Of a stretch of DNA of 64,000 nt, positions 9,023-17,909 are shown in pieces (the first letter of the stretch is position 1; every line of letters starts with the position of its first letter). The position numbers were made by a program, and so were the translations under genes. Origin of the DNA: JAFNAG01 sp963824985 (lineage in GTDB: Bacteria > Acidobacteriota > UBA6911); the NCBI GenBank assembly GCA_963824985.1, contig CAWGRQ010000001.1, positions 1 through 64,000 on the forward strand, read 5' to 3'. The notes beneath the pieces were generated by a model. The model was not told the origin of the DNA. It worked only from the letters and a program-made list of their open reading frames with translations, and did not search any database.

Positions 9023-9565
9023 ATGGATCTGACGGCCAGGAAAATTCCCGATGAATTCATTCGGGCCATCCCCAGGGGATTTCGGTTAGTTAACAAGCAG
9101 GGGCACGATTTTCTGCTGATTGAGTCCCTGTTTTGTCCCAACGGCCACAACCTGGTTGTCGACAGCGTGCGCATTCACGATGAAGCGTCAATCAAACTGA
9201 AGGTGGTCATCAATCATGAGCCGGGGCTACTTTTTGTCGACGCCTTCTGGGGAAGTCACACCAGGCTTTTCAGTTTCATTCCCAAGACCTCCGGAAAAGA
9301 GCCGGCATTTGCCGAAATCTCATGTCCTTACTGTGACGCCGGGATGATGGAGCGCTATAAGTGCACATTCAAAGAATGCGGATCGGAGAAAAGCGTCCTG
9401 CTCATGCTGCCGGGCGGCAAAAACAAGATCCATGTGTGCGCCCGGCTTGGATGTCCCGGCCATATGCTTGACATCATCGATATGCCGCAGAAGGTGGTTC
9501 GATCGGTCAATGTCATCAATTACTTTGGCGCCGGCAGCGAGGATCCGTTCGGAAGCGTCTGGTAA
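9023..9565 (+). CDS. Zinc-ribbon-like hypothetical protein, 180 aa
   Basis: The start ATG 9023 is preceded by ACAGGAGAGAG. The protein has several paired cysteines that look like metal-binding knuckles: LFCPNGH near 37, ISCPYC near 98, YKCTFKEC near 111 and VCARLGCPGH near 139. The intervening strands (IKLKVVINHEPGLLFVDAFW) form a beta-rich core. No signal peptide. I do not recognise the family; structural zinc and a cytoplasmic location are inferred. It stands alone between non-coding DNA and the convergent TonB-like gene. Confidence 0.7.
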   Translation: MDLTARKIPDEFIRAIPRGFRLVNKQGHDFLLIESLFCPNGHNLVVDSVRIHDEASIKLKVVINHEPGLLFVDAFWGSHTRLFSFIPKTSGKEPAFAEISCPYCDAGMMERYKCTFKECGSEKSVLLMLPGGKNKIHVCARLGCPGHMLDIIDMPQKVVRSVNVINYFGAGSEDPFGSVW

Positions 9566-9673
9566 ATCGCGCCGCCCGCGGGGGGACCGGTGCCGGGCCT
9601 GAGCAGGCAATTGAATCTGCAGGAACTGAACTCAATGCCGCACGCGAATATGGGGCATTCGTCCTGATCCCGA

Positions 9674-10843
9674 TCAATAAAGCCGGAAAGTAACTTCTAT
9701 TTTTGCCGGGAAATCGACTGGAGTGCCGCGGATCATTGCAGGCCTGAATCTCCATTTGTTCGCAATCGTCCGGATGGCGGACTCATCCAATCCATGGCCC
9801 AGCCCCTGCACAACCTTGAAATTGTCTACGGTCCCGTCAGCGCGGATCACGACCTGAAGCACGACGATCCCTTCGATTCGTTCCTTGCGCGCATCTTCTG
9901 TATAGTAAGGGGTCGGCTTCATGATGACCTCGGGGGGATTCAGTCCATCGCCGCCGCCGGTGAACGGGCCGTGCTTGTTCCCAATGCCGCCATCCGGCCC
10001 GTCGCCTAATCCGCCGCCGGAGCCAGTGCCTCCACCCGGACCCCAACCGGAGCCATCCCCGGTTCCCCGACCTGTCCCGATGCCTCCACCCATACCCGGC
10101 CCCGAGGAAAGCGCGCCGCCCAGCGGCGCCGTGATGTCGCCTATGGGCAGAGACAAATCCGGCGGGAGAGCGATCGGCACTTGAACGCTCGGCCGCGGCT
10201 CTATCGGATTGTCATCCGGCAGCAAGGGTCTGGGAAACCCGGGATCCGGCGGCATGAGTTGTACCGGCGCGGTATCCGGCAGGCGTCCTCCCGAAGCCGG
10301 ATCTTTTTCCTGTTTCCCCCCGCCGCCCCCACCGCCTCCTTCCTGGCCGTCGCCCAGGAAGGGGAGTTGCATCGGGCTGCCGACGAAAACGACGAGTTCG
10401 TTCATTGGCCGCGGATCCTCCGCCGGCTTGTGAAATGCGGCAAAGACGGCCATGATTACAATCATCCCATGAACCATCAGGGACAGAACGCCGGTCTCCA
10501 TTCTCCGCATGCGCAATTCGGCCCGTTCCCCGGCCAATGTCACGGGATCCGACCAAAGCGAGGGGATGAACACGGCAAAACGATGGCCGGTGAGCAGATC
10601 CTTGAGCAATCCCGTCCAATCGACGGGCGCTCCCGCTCCGCTATCGTCGATGTAATGGAACAGCGAAGCGCGCGTGCGCGGGGCGTGCCGCTCTTCCCGT
10701 ATCGCCTGAATCGGATGGCGCAGCAGCTTCCACAGTTCCGGGAATACATTCGCCCGGGGCCCGGTATCGGCGGAATGAAAGAGCGATGCCCGCATGCTCG
10801 GGCCTGAGGCCCATTCCCGCATTTTTTGTAACTGTTTAGGCAT
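9674..10843 (-). CDS. TonB-family energy transducer with long Gly-rich linker, 389 aa
   Basis: TonB proteins pass energy from the inner membrane to outer-membrane receptors. The N-terminal 115 residues are cytoplasmic and unusual for TonB, with two ASLFH repeats. A single membrane helix follows (GVLSLMVHGMIVIMAVFAAF, about 118-140), then a long periplasmic linker rich in Gly and Pro (170-300). The last 80 residues are a TonB C-terminal domain: PTPYYTEDARKERIEGIVVL, VIRADGTVDNFKVVQGLGHG and KWRFRPAMIRGTPVDFPAKI. The start codon lies inside the left end of a dispersed repeat (10828-11047), so the first five codons are repeat-derived. ExbB/ExbD are not nearby. Confidence 0.9.
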   Translation of the reverse strand: MPKQLQKMREWASGPSMRASLFHSADTGPRANVFPELWKLLRHPIQAIREERHAPRTRASLFHYIDDSGAGAPVDWTGLLKDLLTGHRFAVFIPSLWSDPVTLAGERAELRMRRMETGVLSLMVHGMIVIMAVFAAFHKPAEDPRPMNELVVFVGSPMQLPFLGDGQEGGGGGGGGKQEKDPASGGRLPDTAPVQLMPPDPGFPRPLLPDDNPIEPRPSVQVPIALPPDLSLPIGDITAPLGGALSSGPGMGGGIGTGRGTGDGSGWGPGGGTGSGGGLGDGPDGGIGNKHGPFTGGGDGLNPPEVIMKPTPYYTEDARKERIEGIVVLQVVIRADGTVDNFKVVQGLGHGLDESAIRTIANKWRFRPAMIRGTPVDFPAKIEVTFRLY

Positions 10844-11047
10844 ATGGTCAGAGGCTCCAAAAAGCGGTCACGGATTTCACGGATTCCACAGATTTGTTGA
10901 AAGCACTACCATCAGGGGAGTGTTTCTTGCATTTTCCAGGAGGCTGGCAAAGACAACATAGTTTGGCGTGCCTCGACATGCGCTTAACCTTTATGCATTT
11001 AAATCCGTGGAATCCGCGGCTGCTTTTAAAAAGGATCAAATAATTGT
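10828..11047. repeat. Dispersed MITE-like repeat, family 2, copy 1
   Basis: About 220 bp matching 60013-60220 in the same orientation, including GGTCAGAGG, CACTACCATC, GGGGAGTGTTT and GTGGAATCCG. The left end GTAACTGTTTAGGC and the reverse complement of the right end (ACAATTATTTGATC) are related, mostly by transitions. CATTTTTT flanks the element on both sides (10820-10827 and 11048-11055), which looks like an 8-bp target duplication. The left terminus resembles that of the family 1 MITEs at 34160, 37646 and 58585. Confidence 0.75.
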
Positions 11048-11177
11048 CATTTTTTAAACTCAGACCGACTGTCGAAATGCATCGAAATGCCTTTTTCGTT
11101 ATTATGAGGCGGGCCAGGTTCAGTAATGCCGCCTCTGAAGCCGATTTGCGGAAGGGATCGACCGCGACCCCGCGCGC

Positions 11178-11981
11178 CTATCGATACATGCCGAACGTAA
11201 CCTCGATGTTGGCCTGAACGGAGACAGGTCGGCCGTTCAGTGTCGAAGGTTTGAAAAACCACCTGCTGGTTACGGTTTCCACGGCCGACTCATCCAATCC
11301 ATAACCGAGGCCGCGCAAGACTCTTACATTGCGCACAACCCCATCCTTGCCGATCACGACACTCAGGAGGACGTTGCCGGCCAGCTTCCTGGCTTTGGCT
11401 TCCGGCGTAAAACCCGGCGCCGGCCTCTGGATGGGCACCGGAGCCGACACGGGCCCGCCTATCTGATAGACAGGTTCTTCGGCTTCGGGCGCGGCGGCAT
11501 CGGGTTTGGAATCTGCCCGAGCGGCAATCGGTGGAGGTTCGGATGCGGAGGAGTCGCCGGCCTGTGAACGCTGCATTTCCTGCAACATCCTCCACTGGTC
11601 GAGTGAAACGGCGCGCCGGATATCAAGCGCCATTAACGTCTTTTCCTTTTCCAGGCGCGCGCGTGCATTCACGACCTGATCGATTTGCGCCGTGGCTCTT
11701 TTCTCATCCAGGCTGCGGGTGTCGATGATTGACCGCAGCGCGAGCTCCTCACGTTGCAGCTGCTCGGCCAAGGTGCTGAGTTCCGAGCGATGGCTCAGGA
11801 ATGCCTGCTCGATCTGCCGGATCTGGGTGTCGCGGAGTTGCAGCCCGCGCACGACGTCCGAGTCCCTCCACCACGTTCCAAGATCCGGGGGCGCGGGTGC
11901 GGGAGATGAAATCGAGAATTGCGGCACGACCATGAATGCCAGGATCAAAAATGGGATCGATGGACGGAAAATGTGTTTCAT
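11178..11981 (-). CDS. Periplasmic Spy-like helical domain fused to TonB C-terminal domain, 267 aa
   Basis: A signal peptide (IPFLILAFMVVPQFSIS) is followed by a helical segment containing LQLRDTQIRQIEQAFLSHRSEL and SLDQWRMLQEMQ, which resembles the LTxxQ/Spy-CpxP periplasmic chaperone and metal-sensing family. After an Ala/Pro linker comes a TonB C-terminal domain (TPEAKARKLAGNVLLSVVIG, NVRVLRGLGYGLDESA, SRWFFKPSTLNGRPVSVQAN). This could be a sensor or an accessory energy transducer. It is the last gene of an operon with the ECF sigma and putative anti-sigma genes, nine bases after the previous stop, which suggests a role in envelope-stress signalling. Confidence 0.85.
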   Translation of the reverse strand: MKHIFRPSIPFLILAFMVVPQFSISSPAPAPPDLGTWWRDSDVVRGLQLRDTQIRQIEQAFLSHRSELSTLAEQLQREELALRSIIDTRSLDEKRATAQIDQVVNARARLEKEKTLMALDIRRAVSLDQWRMLQEMQRSQAGDSSASEPPPIAARADSKPDAAAPEAEEPVYQIGGPVSAPVPIQRPAPGFTPEAKARKLAGNVLLSVVIGKDGVVRNVRVLRGLGYGLDESAVETVTSRWFFKPSTLNGRPVSVQANIEVTFGMYR

Positions 11982-11991
11982 AATAGATCCC

Positions 11992-12357
11992 TCACTTTTT
12001 TCTGACCATTTCCTTCGTCAGCACCAGAGCCGGTTCCAGCGCCGAAGGGACTTCCTTATTCAGCATACGGTCGACCCCGAGCAGCAATTCCTGGTCGTTC
12101 ATTCCGGGAAGGCCCGGCGCTACCGGCATTTCGCGTCTCCCGAGCGCCACGACCATGAGGAGCACGGCGGCCAGCGCGGCAGCCGAGACCAGTGCCGCGC
12201 GGCGCCAGGGCAGCCACCACGGTCGACGCGCAGGCCGGCTGCGCAGATGCGCAACCGTCCGTGTTTCAAGGCCGGGCGGCGGCTCGCATCCGGAATAGTC
12301 CTCCAGTGCCTGGTCGAGCCATTGATCCAGGTTCCTATCCGATGGTTTACGATTCAT
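11992..12357 (-). CDS. Putative anti-sigma factor, single-pass membrane protein, 121 aa
   Basis: The cytoplasmic N-terminus (NRKPSDRNLDQWLDQALEDY, then PPGLETRTVAHLRSR) is followed by one membrane helix (AALVSAAALAAVLLMVVAL) and a short periplasmic tail. Size, topology and position directly after an ECF sigma gene, with an 11-base overlap, are typical of anti-sigma factors, although the usual zinc motif is not evident. It is likely to hold the sigma factor at the membrane until a signal arrives, possibly through the adjacent TonB-C protein. Confidence 0.75.
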   Translation of the reverse strand: MNRKPSDRNLDQWLDQALEDYSGCEPPPGLETRTVAHLRSRPARRPWWLPWRRAALVSAAALAAVLLMVVALGRREMPVAPGLPGMNDQELLLGVDRMLNKEVPSALEPALVLTKEMVRKK

Positions 12358-12907
12358 GACCGCCCTCCATCAGGGCCGTGAGTTTTTCTTTGAGCAGCCC
12401 GCGCGCTCGCGCGAGCCGGGCTCGGACTGAGGATTCCGCGATGCCGAGAACCTCCGCAATCTCAGCCGAAGTCATTCCTTCCACGGTGGACAGTTGAAGC
12501 GGCTCGCGAAATTCACGCGGAAGCCCGCGCATCAGGCGTTCAAGCAGCGCGACCCTTTCTCCCTCCAGCAGCGCCTGATCCGCTCCCGGCGTTTGCACAG
12601 GCAAATATTTCAGCAACTCTTCCGATCCCGTCTTACTCATGCCGCCCGGCCTCTTCCTCACCGTATCAACCGCCAGCCGCCAGGCAATACGCGCCAGCCA
12701 GGCACGCATCCGCTCGACCTTCGCAGCATCACCCGATCGGTAGGCGCGGAAAAAGGTCTCCTGGACGACGTCCTGTGCATCTTCCGGATTGCGCAACACC
12801 GCGAAGGCGACCTTAAACACAAATCGCGCATGGGCCTGCACCAGCGCCTCGAAGTCGACGGTACCCGCTGCTATCAGCGGCGTTTCTGCCAGGATCACCT
12901 TCTCCAT
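12347..12907 (-). CDS. ECF-family RNA polymerase sigma factor, 186 aa
   Basis: Region 2 is clear (DFEALVQAHARFVFKVAFAV, NPEDAQDVVQETFFRAYR), then a linker with MRAWLARIAWRLAVDTVRKR, and region 4 with LPREFREPLQLSTVEGMTSA, EIAEVLGIAESSVRARLARA. This is a standard group-4 sigma factor lacking regions 1 and 3. I prefer ATG 12907 because a GAG-rich Shine-Dalgarno lies about ten bases upstream; GTG 12922 is possible. The two downstream genes overlap or nearly abut it, forming a sigma/anti-sigma/effector operon. Confidence 0.97.
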   Translation of the reverse strand: MEKVILAETPLIAAGTVDFEALVQAHARFVFKVAFAVLRNPEDAQDVVQETFFRAYRSGDAAKVERMRAWLARIAWRLAVDTVRKRPGGMSKTGSEELLKYLPVQTPGADQALLEGERVALLERLMRGLPREFREPLQLSTVEGMTSAEIAEVLGIAESSVRARLARARGLLKEKLTALMEGGHES

Positions 12908-13082
12908 GCGGGCCACTCTCACTACTAAAGACGGCCCGAGAAGCGATCCGACGAAGTTTATTTTCCAGGGGTGATTGCGAGACGGCGCGAGACTGCTTGG
13001 CCCGAATTATTCATGAACGTCTGTCGCCAACGAATGAACAGAAGTACAGGAGGCTGGAATTCGCTCGTTGCAGATGGTTTTT

Positions 13083-13266
13083 GGGACACGGAAGAACACT
13101 GGCAGGGCTTTTGCGCCATCATTTTCCGGCGCAGACTGTCAAATGCTCACACAAGCTGGAATTGTTAATCGATGCTCCAGCGGAGCGCCGGGCCCTTCGG
13201 GCCCGCAAAAGCCCTGCACACGGATCCAATCCGTAATTATCCGTTCATCCGTCTCCTGAGATGTCC
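13083..13266 (-). repeat. Dispersed repeat (ACGGATGAAC family), copy 1
   Basis: Reading the minus strand, the core has ACGGATGAACGGAT, then GGATTGGATCCGTGTGCAGG and TTTTGCGGGCCCGAAGGG. The same series of blocks occurs at 19245-19345 (plus), 49898-49970 (plus) and in part at 58905-58955 (minus). Copies share CGGGACACGGAAGAACGCGG at one side. No open frame is conserved between copies, so this is non-coding. Confidence 0.65.
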
Positions 13267-13396
13267 TGCAATCCTTTACTGATGAATGAGGCAGGCCGGA
13301 CGAAATCCTCAGGAGCATATAGCCAAATATGATCATTTGATCCGCAATGCCGTTCATCATATAAATGTCCAATAAGAATCTACAGGCGAGTGAACC

Positions 13397-13645
13397 ATGA
13401 CGGCGCGCAGGCGGGGACTCTGGATCGGGGCGGCGGTTTTGCTGGCAATCCTGATGGGCGCGAACGGCGCTTCCATGCTTTGGCGCTGGGGCCGCCCCTA
13501 TCTCGCGCGGGATCCGCTGGCAGGCTATCCGCGTGTGTTTCTCTGGGCCTGGGAGCGGCCGTTATTCCAAGGCCGCCTTTGCCCTGCTGCACGGCAAATA
13601 CGGGAACACGCCGTGGGCCAGGCTGACGCCCTTCTGGTTTAAGTA
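13397..13645 (+). pseudogene. Fused gene scraps: DUF3142-like N-terminus and a TPR-protein-like C-terminus
   Basis: The first part, ATG 13397, encodes a signal anchor (LWIGAAVLLAILMGANGASM) and YPRVFLWAWERP, which resembles the start of DUF3142 proteins (typically WAWERPEDLR). It breaks off there. In another frame, bases 13568-13642 read KAAFALLHGKYGNTPWARL then TPFWFK and a stop, which looks like the end of a TPR protein. Two unrelated gene ends joined together suggest a deletion. Family calls are from memory of motifs and are tentative. Confidence 0.45.
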
Positions 13646-13889
13646 AATTAATTCAGGGTAACTGTTGAAGACACCGCCGGCAATAGCACCAAAGTGGTGT
13701 CGCGTGATCACGGCGTGTCCCGGGGGATGGCAATCCCACAATCATTTTCATAATTAACCAAAATATTATTCAACTAAAATGCACCTTTCGGCGTCTAATG
13801 TTTGAGTCATCTCATTGCATCATACGCTGTGCCTTCTCCCGAATCATCGCTTTGCCTCAATCAGCGCTTGCTGATAGCGGTTTTCCCGG

Positions 13890-15222
13890 ATGGAGCGAGG
13901 TATCGTGGCCCACGCAAACTCACATCGACTCTTTCCCCCGAAATTATCTGATCCGCCGGCGCGAACATGCCGGTTTGCCGCGGCATTTGTGGCGTTGTTG
14001 TTCCTGTCCGCATCCGGATGCTCCCGTCACACGCTGCCAGCGGCATCAGAAAGCCAGACCGTCCCTTCCGGAACCGTACGCGTGGAGCGCAACGATTTCC
14101 AGCGCACGATCCGCCTCCACGGCACGGTGGGAGCGGTGCGGTCGTACACGGTGTTCGCGCCACGCCTGGCCGGGCAGGTGGCCGGCACCATGGTGATGAC
14201 CAGCATCGTGCGCAATGGCAGCCGGGTCCGGAAAGGGGATATTCTGGTCGAGTTCGACCGCCAGAACCAGATGAGGACGGTTCTGGACCGGCAGGCCGAA
14301 TTCGACAATCTGGTCCAGCAGATTAAAAAGAAGCAGGCGGATCAGACCTCGGGGCGTGCCGCCGACGAAACTGAACTCAAAGGAGCGGAGGTCGATCTCC
14401 AGACCGCGCGGGTGGAGATGCGCAAAAACGAGGTTATTTCGAGCATTCAGGCCGAAATCAACAAGCAGAACCTTGCCGAAGCAGAAGCGCGGCTCAAACA
14501 GCTCAACGACACATTTTCCCTAAAGCGAGAGACCGCGGCCGCGGATCTTCGCATCCTCGAAATTCAGCGCGATCGGGCGCAGAAGGCGGTCGAGTACGCT
14601 CAGAACAATATCGAAAAAATGACCATCCGCTCGCTGCTGGACGGGCTGGTGGTGCTGACGCCCATCTACAAGGGAACGCGCATGGTGGATCCCCAGGAAG
14701 GGGACGAGGTTCGGCCGGGGGGCGGCATCATGCTTGTGGTCGATCCGTCCGCCATGCAGGTGATGGCCCGCCTCAACCAGGTGGACATCTCCCAGGTCCT
14801 CGTCGGCCAGACCGCCGAGGTCCGGCTCGATGCGTATCCGGACCTGGTATTGCCCGCTACAGTCGACCGTATCAGTGCCCTCAGCACGTCCAGCGCCTAT
14901 TCGAAGCGGATCCGGCATTTCGCAGCCGTGATCTCCATTCAAGGCACGAATCCGAAGGTTGCTGCCCGATTTGACGGCCGCTGTTGACGTGCGGCTGGAG
15001 AGGCTGGAGAAAGTGCTGCTTCTGCCCCTGGAAGCGGTCGCGATGCGCCAGGGGCAGGCCGTCGTCGAGGTTTTGCGGGATGGAAGGTCCGAGATAGTGC
15101 CGGTCACGACCGGCCCGGCCAACGACTGCGAAGTTGTCATTCAGGCGGGGCTTCCGGAAGGGGCGATCGTTGCTCGTAATCCAAAGATCGCGCCGAATGC
15201 GGAGGAACGCCCGCCGAAATAG
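13890..15222 (+). CDS. HlyD/MacA-type periplasmic adaptor lipoprotein (one frameshift)
   Basis: Periplasmic adaptors join an inner-membrane transporter to an outer-membrane channel. A signal with lipobox (FVALLFLSASGC) ends near residue 45. A first barrel and lipoyl half-motif (TIRLHGTVGAVRSYTVFAPR, RNGSRVRKGDILVEFDRQNQ) is followed by a long coiled coil (150-240), the returning lipoyl half (MTIRSLLDGLVVL) and beta-barrel segments. Near 14958 the frame changes and the protein continues as LLPDLTAAVDVRLERLEKVL. A single-base indel explains it, possibly a sequencing error. It heads a four-gene transporter operon. Confidence 0.85.
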
Positions 15223-15239
15223 ACTGGGGCCAGGAAATC

Positions 15240-16517
15240 ATGAAATCGACCAAACGGGGTAAAAAGTCGCATGCCGGAAAGATCTGGCTTGGCCTGCTGA
15301 TGCTGGCCCTGGCCGGCGGCGGGATCGCCTTCTGGCGCTCACGAACCGCGGACCGGACGCCGGATGTGCCTACGGCGGCCGTCACCCTCGGCGAGTTCGT
15401 GGACTACGTCGAACTCCGGGGAGAGATCAGGGTGCGCACCTCCAATGTGATTACGGCGCCCTACAACGCGGGAGACCTGTCGATCCTCAAGCTCTTCCGC
15501 GACGGCACTCCGATCAAGAAGGGGGACGCGGTCGTCCAGTTTGATCCAACAAGCCTGCAGCGCAGCGCCGATCAGTTCCGGGCGGCCCTGAAACAGGTCG
15601 AGGCCGAGATTCAGCGGGCCAACGCCCAGCAGCGCCTGCGCGAGGAACAGATTCAGACCGACGTAATGAACGCCCAATTGGGACTCGAGCGGGCTCGCCT
15701 CGATGCCAGCACCCAGGAAGTCATTCCCGCTCTCGAACACGAGAAGAATGTGCTGGCGCTCGCCAAAGCCGAACAGAAGGTTCGCGAGGTGGAAACCAGG
15801 ATCGAAACCAGCCGGGTCGGCGCGGCCGCCGACCTGGCCGGCACCATCCGGCGCCGCGACAAAGCCCGGGCCGACCTCGAACAGGCCGAGAAAAACCTGG
15901 CTGCGCTAACGCTTTACTCTCCCGTCGACGGCATCCTCTCAATCCTGCCCAACTCCCGGGCCCGCACCAGCATCCTGGGCGGGGGGAGCACGCCGCCGTT
16001 CAAAGAGGGGGATCGCCTGTGGGCCGGCGCCGGAATCGCCGAGGTGCCCGATCTGACGACGATTCAGGCCAACGCGCCGGTTTATGAGACGGACCGCGGC
16101 AAGGTCGCCGTCGAGCAACCGGTAACCCTCCTGGTCGATGCAATTCCGGACAAGCAACAGGTGGGCCGGGTCTACAGCATCAGTCCGCTGGCCAGGCTCG
16201 ACTATTCCACCTATCCGATCCGGAAGAGCTTCGATCTGGCGGTGCGCCTGGAGCAGCCGGATCTCAGACTGAGGCCGGGAATGAGCGCAACCTTCCGCGT
16301 GGAGGTGGAGCGCCTGCCCGATTCCCTGATTATCCCGGCCGAGGCGGTTTTTGATAAGGGCGGCCGGATCGTGGCTTATGTGATTTCGGACCGCGGCTTC
16401 GAAGAGCGGACGATCGAAGTGGCTCGCCGGGGGGACGGGCGCGTCCTGGTGGCGCGCGGATTGAAAGCGGGCGAGCGCGTGGCTATGAAGGATCCGACCG
16501 TGGAGAGTCAGAATTGA
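15240..16517 (+). CDS. HlyD/MacA-type efflux adaptor subunit, 425 aa
   Basis: The N-terminus has a membrane anchor (KIWLGLLMLALAGGGIAFW) rather than a lipobox. The lipoyl halves (YVELRGEIRVRTSNVITAPY, GTPIKKGDAVVQFDP and LTLYSPVDGILSILP) flank a helical hairpin of roughly 110 residues. The barrel and membrane-proximal domain follow (LTTIQANAPVYETDRGKVAV, LRLRPGMSATFRVEVERL, FEERTIEVARRGDGRVLVAR). It begins 17 bases after the first adaptor and is the second of three different adaptors in the operon. It is likely to form a periplasmic tunnel with the MacB-like permease. Confidence 0.92.
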   Translation: MKSTKRGKKSHAGKIWLGLLMLALAGGGIAFWRSRTADRTPDVPTAAVTLGEFVDYVELRGEIRVRTSNVITAPYNAGDLSILKLFRDGTPIKKGDAVVQFDPTSLQRSADQFRAALKQVEAEIQRANAQQRLREEQIQTDVMNAQLGLERARLDASTQEVIPALEHEKNVLALAKAEQKVREVETRIETSRVGAAADLAGTIRRRDKARADLEQAEKNLAALTLYSPVDGILSILPNSRARTSILGGGSTPPFKEGDRLWAGAGIAEVPDLTTIQANAPVYETDRGKVAVEQPVTLLVDAIPDKQQVGRVYSISPLARLDYSTYPIRKSFDLAVRLEQPDLRLRPGMSATFRVEVERLPDSLIIPAEAVFDKGGRIVAYVISDRGFEERTIEVARRGDGRVLVARGLKAGERVAMKDPTVESQN

Positions 16518-16553
16518 TGCTCCTGTCCGGGGCATCGGCAATACGGGGGACTG

Positions 16554-17909
16554 ATGATACGACTTCGGCGATGGATCGCATTGGCGGGAATTATGGTGGT
16601 CTTGGCACTGGGGGCGTCTGCCGGGTGCAGTCTGATCAAGGGCCTCCGGGGATCGGGACCCGGCATCCCGACCACCCGGGTAGTGCGTGAACCGATCGAA
16701 ATGAAGGTATATACCATCGGCGAGCTCCGTCCCAGCCGGACCGCGATGATCGTGGCGCCGCCGATTGCCGGGGGCACGCTCCAGATCGTTAATATCGTCA
16801 AAACGGGCACGCGCGTAAACGAGGGGGATGTGGTGGTCGAGTTCGACCCCAGCGAACAGGAGTACAGCCTGGAACAGAGCCAGTCCCAAATAGAAGAAGC
16901 GGACCAGCAATTGAGAAAAGTGAAGGCCGACCAGGCCGTTCGGGTTTCTCAGGATAAGGTCTCCTTGCTGCGCGCGCAGTTCGATGTCAGGCGCGCCGAG
17001 CTAGCCGTCAAAGGAAATGAGCTGTTGAGCGGAATCGAAGCCCGGAAAAACCTGATCAGCCTTGAGGAAGCCAAGCGGCGGCTCGCACAGCTGCAGCAGG
17101 ACATCAAATCCCGGGCGAGTTCGGATATGGCCGATCTTGCGGTTCAGGCGGCGGGACGCACCAAGTTGATGATGGGGGTGAAGCTTGCCGAACGGAACAT
17201 CGAAAACATGACATTGCGGGCGCCGATCAGCGGGGTGGTAATGCTGGGCCAGAACCTGGAATCCCTGATGTCCTCCAGCGGCGGCATTTCGATCTCGTCC
17301 GCCATGGAAATCCCTGAATACCGCCAGGGGGATCAGGCCTATCCGGGCCGCCTGATCGCCCAGATCCAGGATCTGGATCAGATGGAAATTCTCTCCAAGG
17401 TCACGGAAAACGAACGCGGGAGCCTCACTCCCGGGCAGCCGGTGGAAGTACGGGTGGATGCCCGCCCGGGCATTCTGTTTGCCGGCAAGATCAAATCGCT
17501 GGCTGAATCGGCGTCTTCATCCATGACCTCCTCGTCCTACCTTGATTTTCTGGAAGCGCTCTCCACCCGCAGCTTCGACGCGACATTTGAGGTCGATCCG
17601 AAGGGAGAAGCGCTGAATCCGGGGGTAACCGCGCGCGTCACGATCATTGGCACCAGTTTGACCGACGCGCTTTCGCTCCCCCGCCAGGCCCTATTTCAAA
17701 AAGAGGGGAAGCAGGTCGCATACATCAGGAATTCCGCAGGCTGGGAGACTCATGAAATCCAGATCAAATATCTGACCGAGAGCCGGGCGGTGATTGAAGG
17801 GATTGCCGAAGGGACCGAAGTTGCCCTTGTCAATCCCGACCAGCAGAAAGGAAAGGCTTCAGGCAAAGCCAATCCCCTGGCTTCGATTCTTGGAGGGACA
17901 TCGCAATGA
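16554..17909 (+). CDS. HlyD/MacA-type efflux adaptor lipoprotein, 451 aa
   Basis: The signal peptide has a lipobox (VVLALGASAGC). Then come the first lipoyl half (TIGELRPSRTAMIVAPPIAG, GTRVNEGDVVVEFDPSEQEY), a coiled-coil hairpin (about 100-215), the second lipoyl half (MTLRAPISGVVMLGQ), and barrel/MP domains (ILSKVTENERGSLTPGQPVE, LNPGVTARVTIIG, ALSLPRQALFQKEGKQVAYI). It starts 36 bases after the previous gene, and its stop overlaps the permease start by four bases (ATGA), so they are translationally coupled. Confidence 0.93.
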   Translation: MIRLRRWIALAGIMVVLALGASAGCSLIKGLRGSGPGIPTTRVVREPIEMKVYTIGELRPSRTAMIVAPPIAGGTLQIVNIVKTGTRVNEGDVVVEFDPSEQEYSLEQSQSQIEEADQQLRKVKADQAVRVSQDKVSLLRAQFDVRRAELAVKGNELLSGIEARKNLISLEEAKRRLAQLQQDIKSRASSDMADLAVQAAGRTKLMMGVKLAERNIENMTLRAPISGVVMLGQNLESLMSSSGGISISSAMEIPEYRQGDQAYPGRLIAQIQDLDQMEILSKVTENERGSLTPGQPVEVRVDARPGILFAGKIKSLAESASSSMTSSSYLDFLEALSTRSFDATFEVDPKGEALNPGVTARVTIIGTSLTDALSLPRQALFQKEGKQVAYIRNSAGWETHEIQIKYLTESRAVIEGIAEGTEVALVNPDQQKGKASGKANPLASILGGTSQ

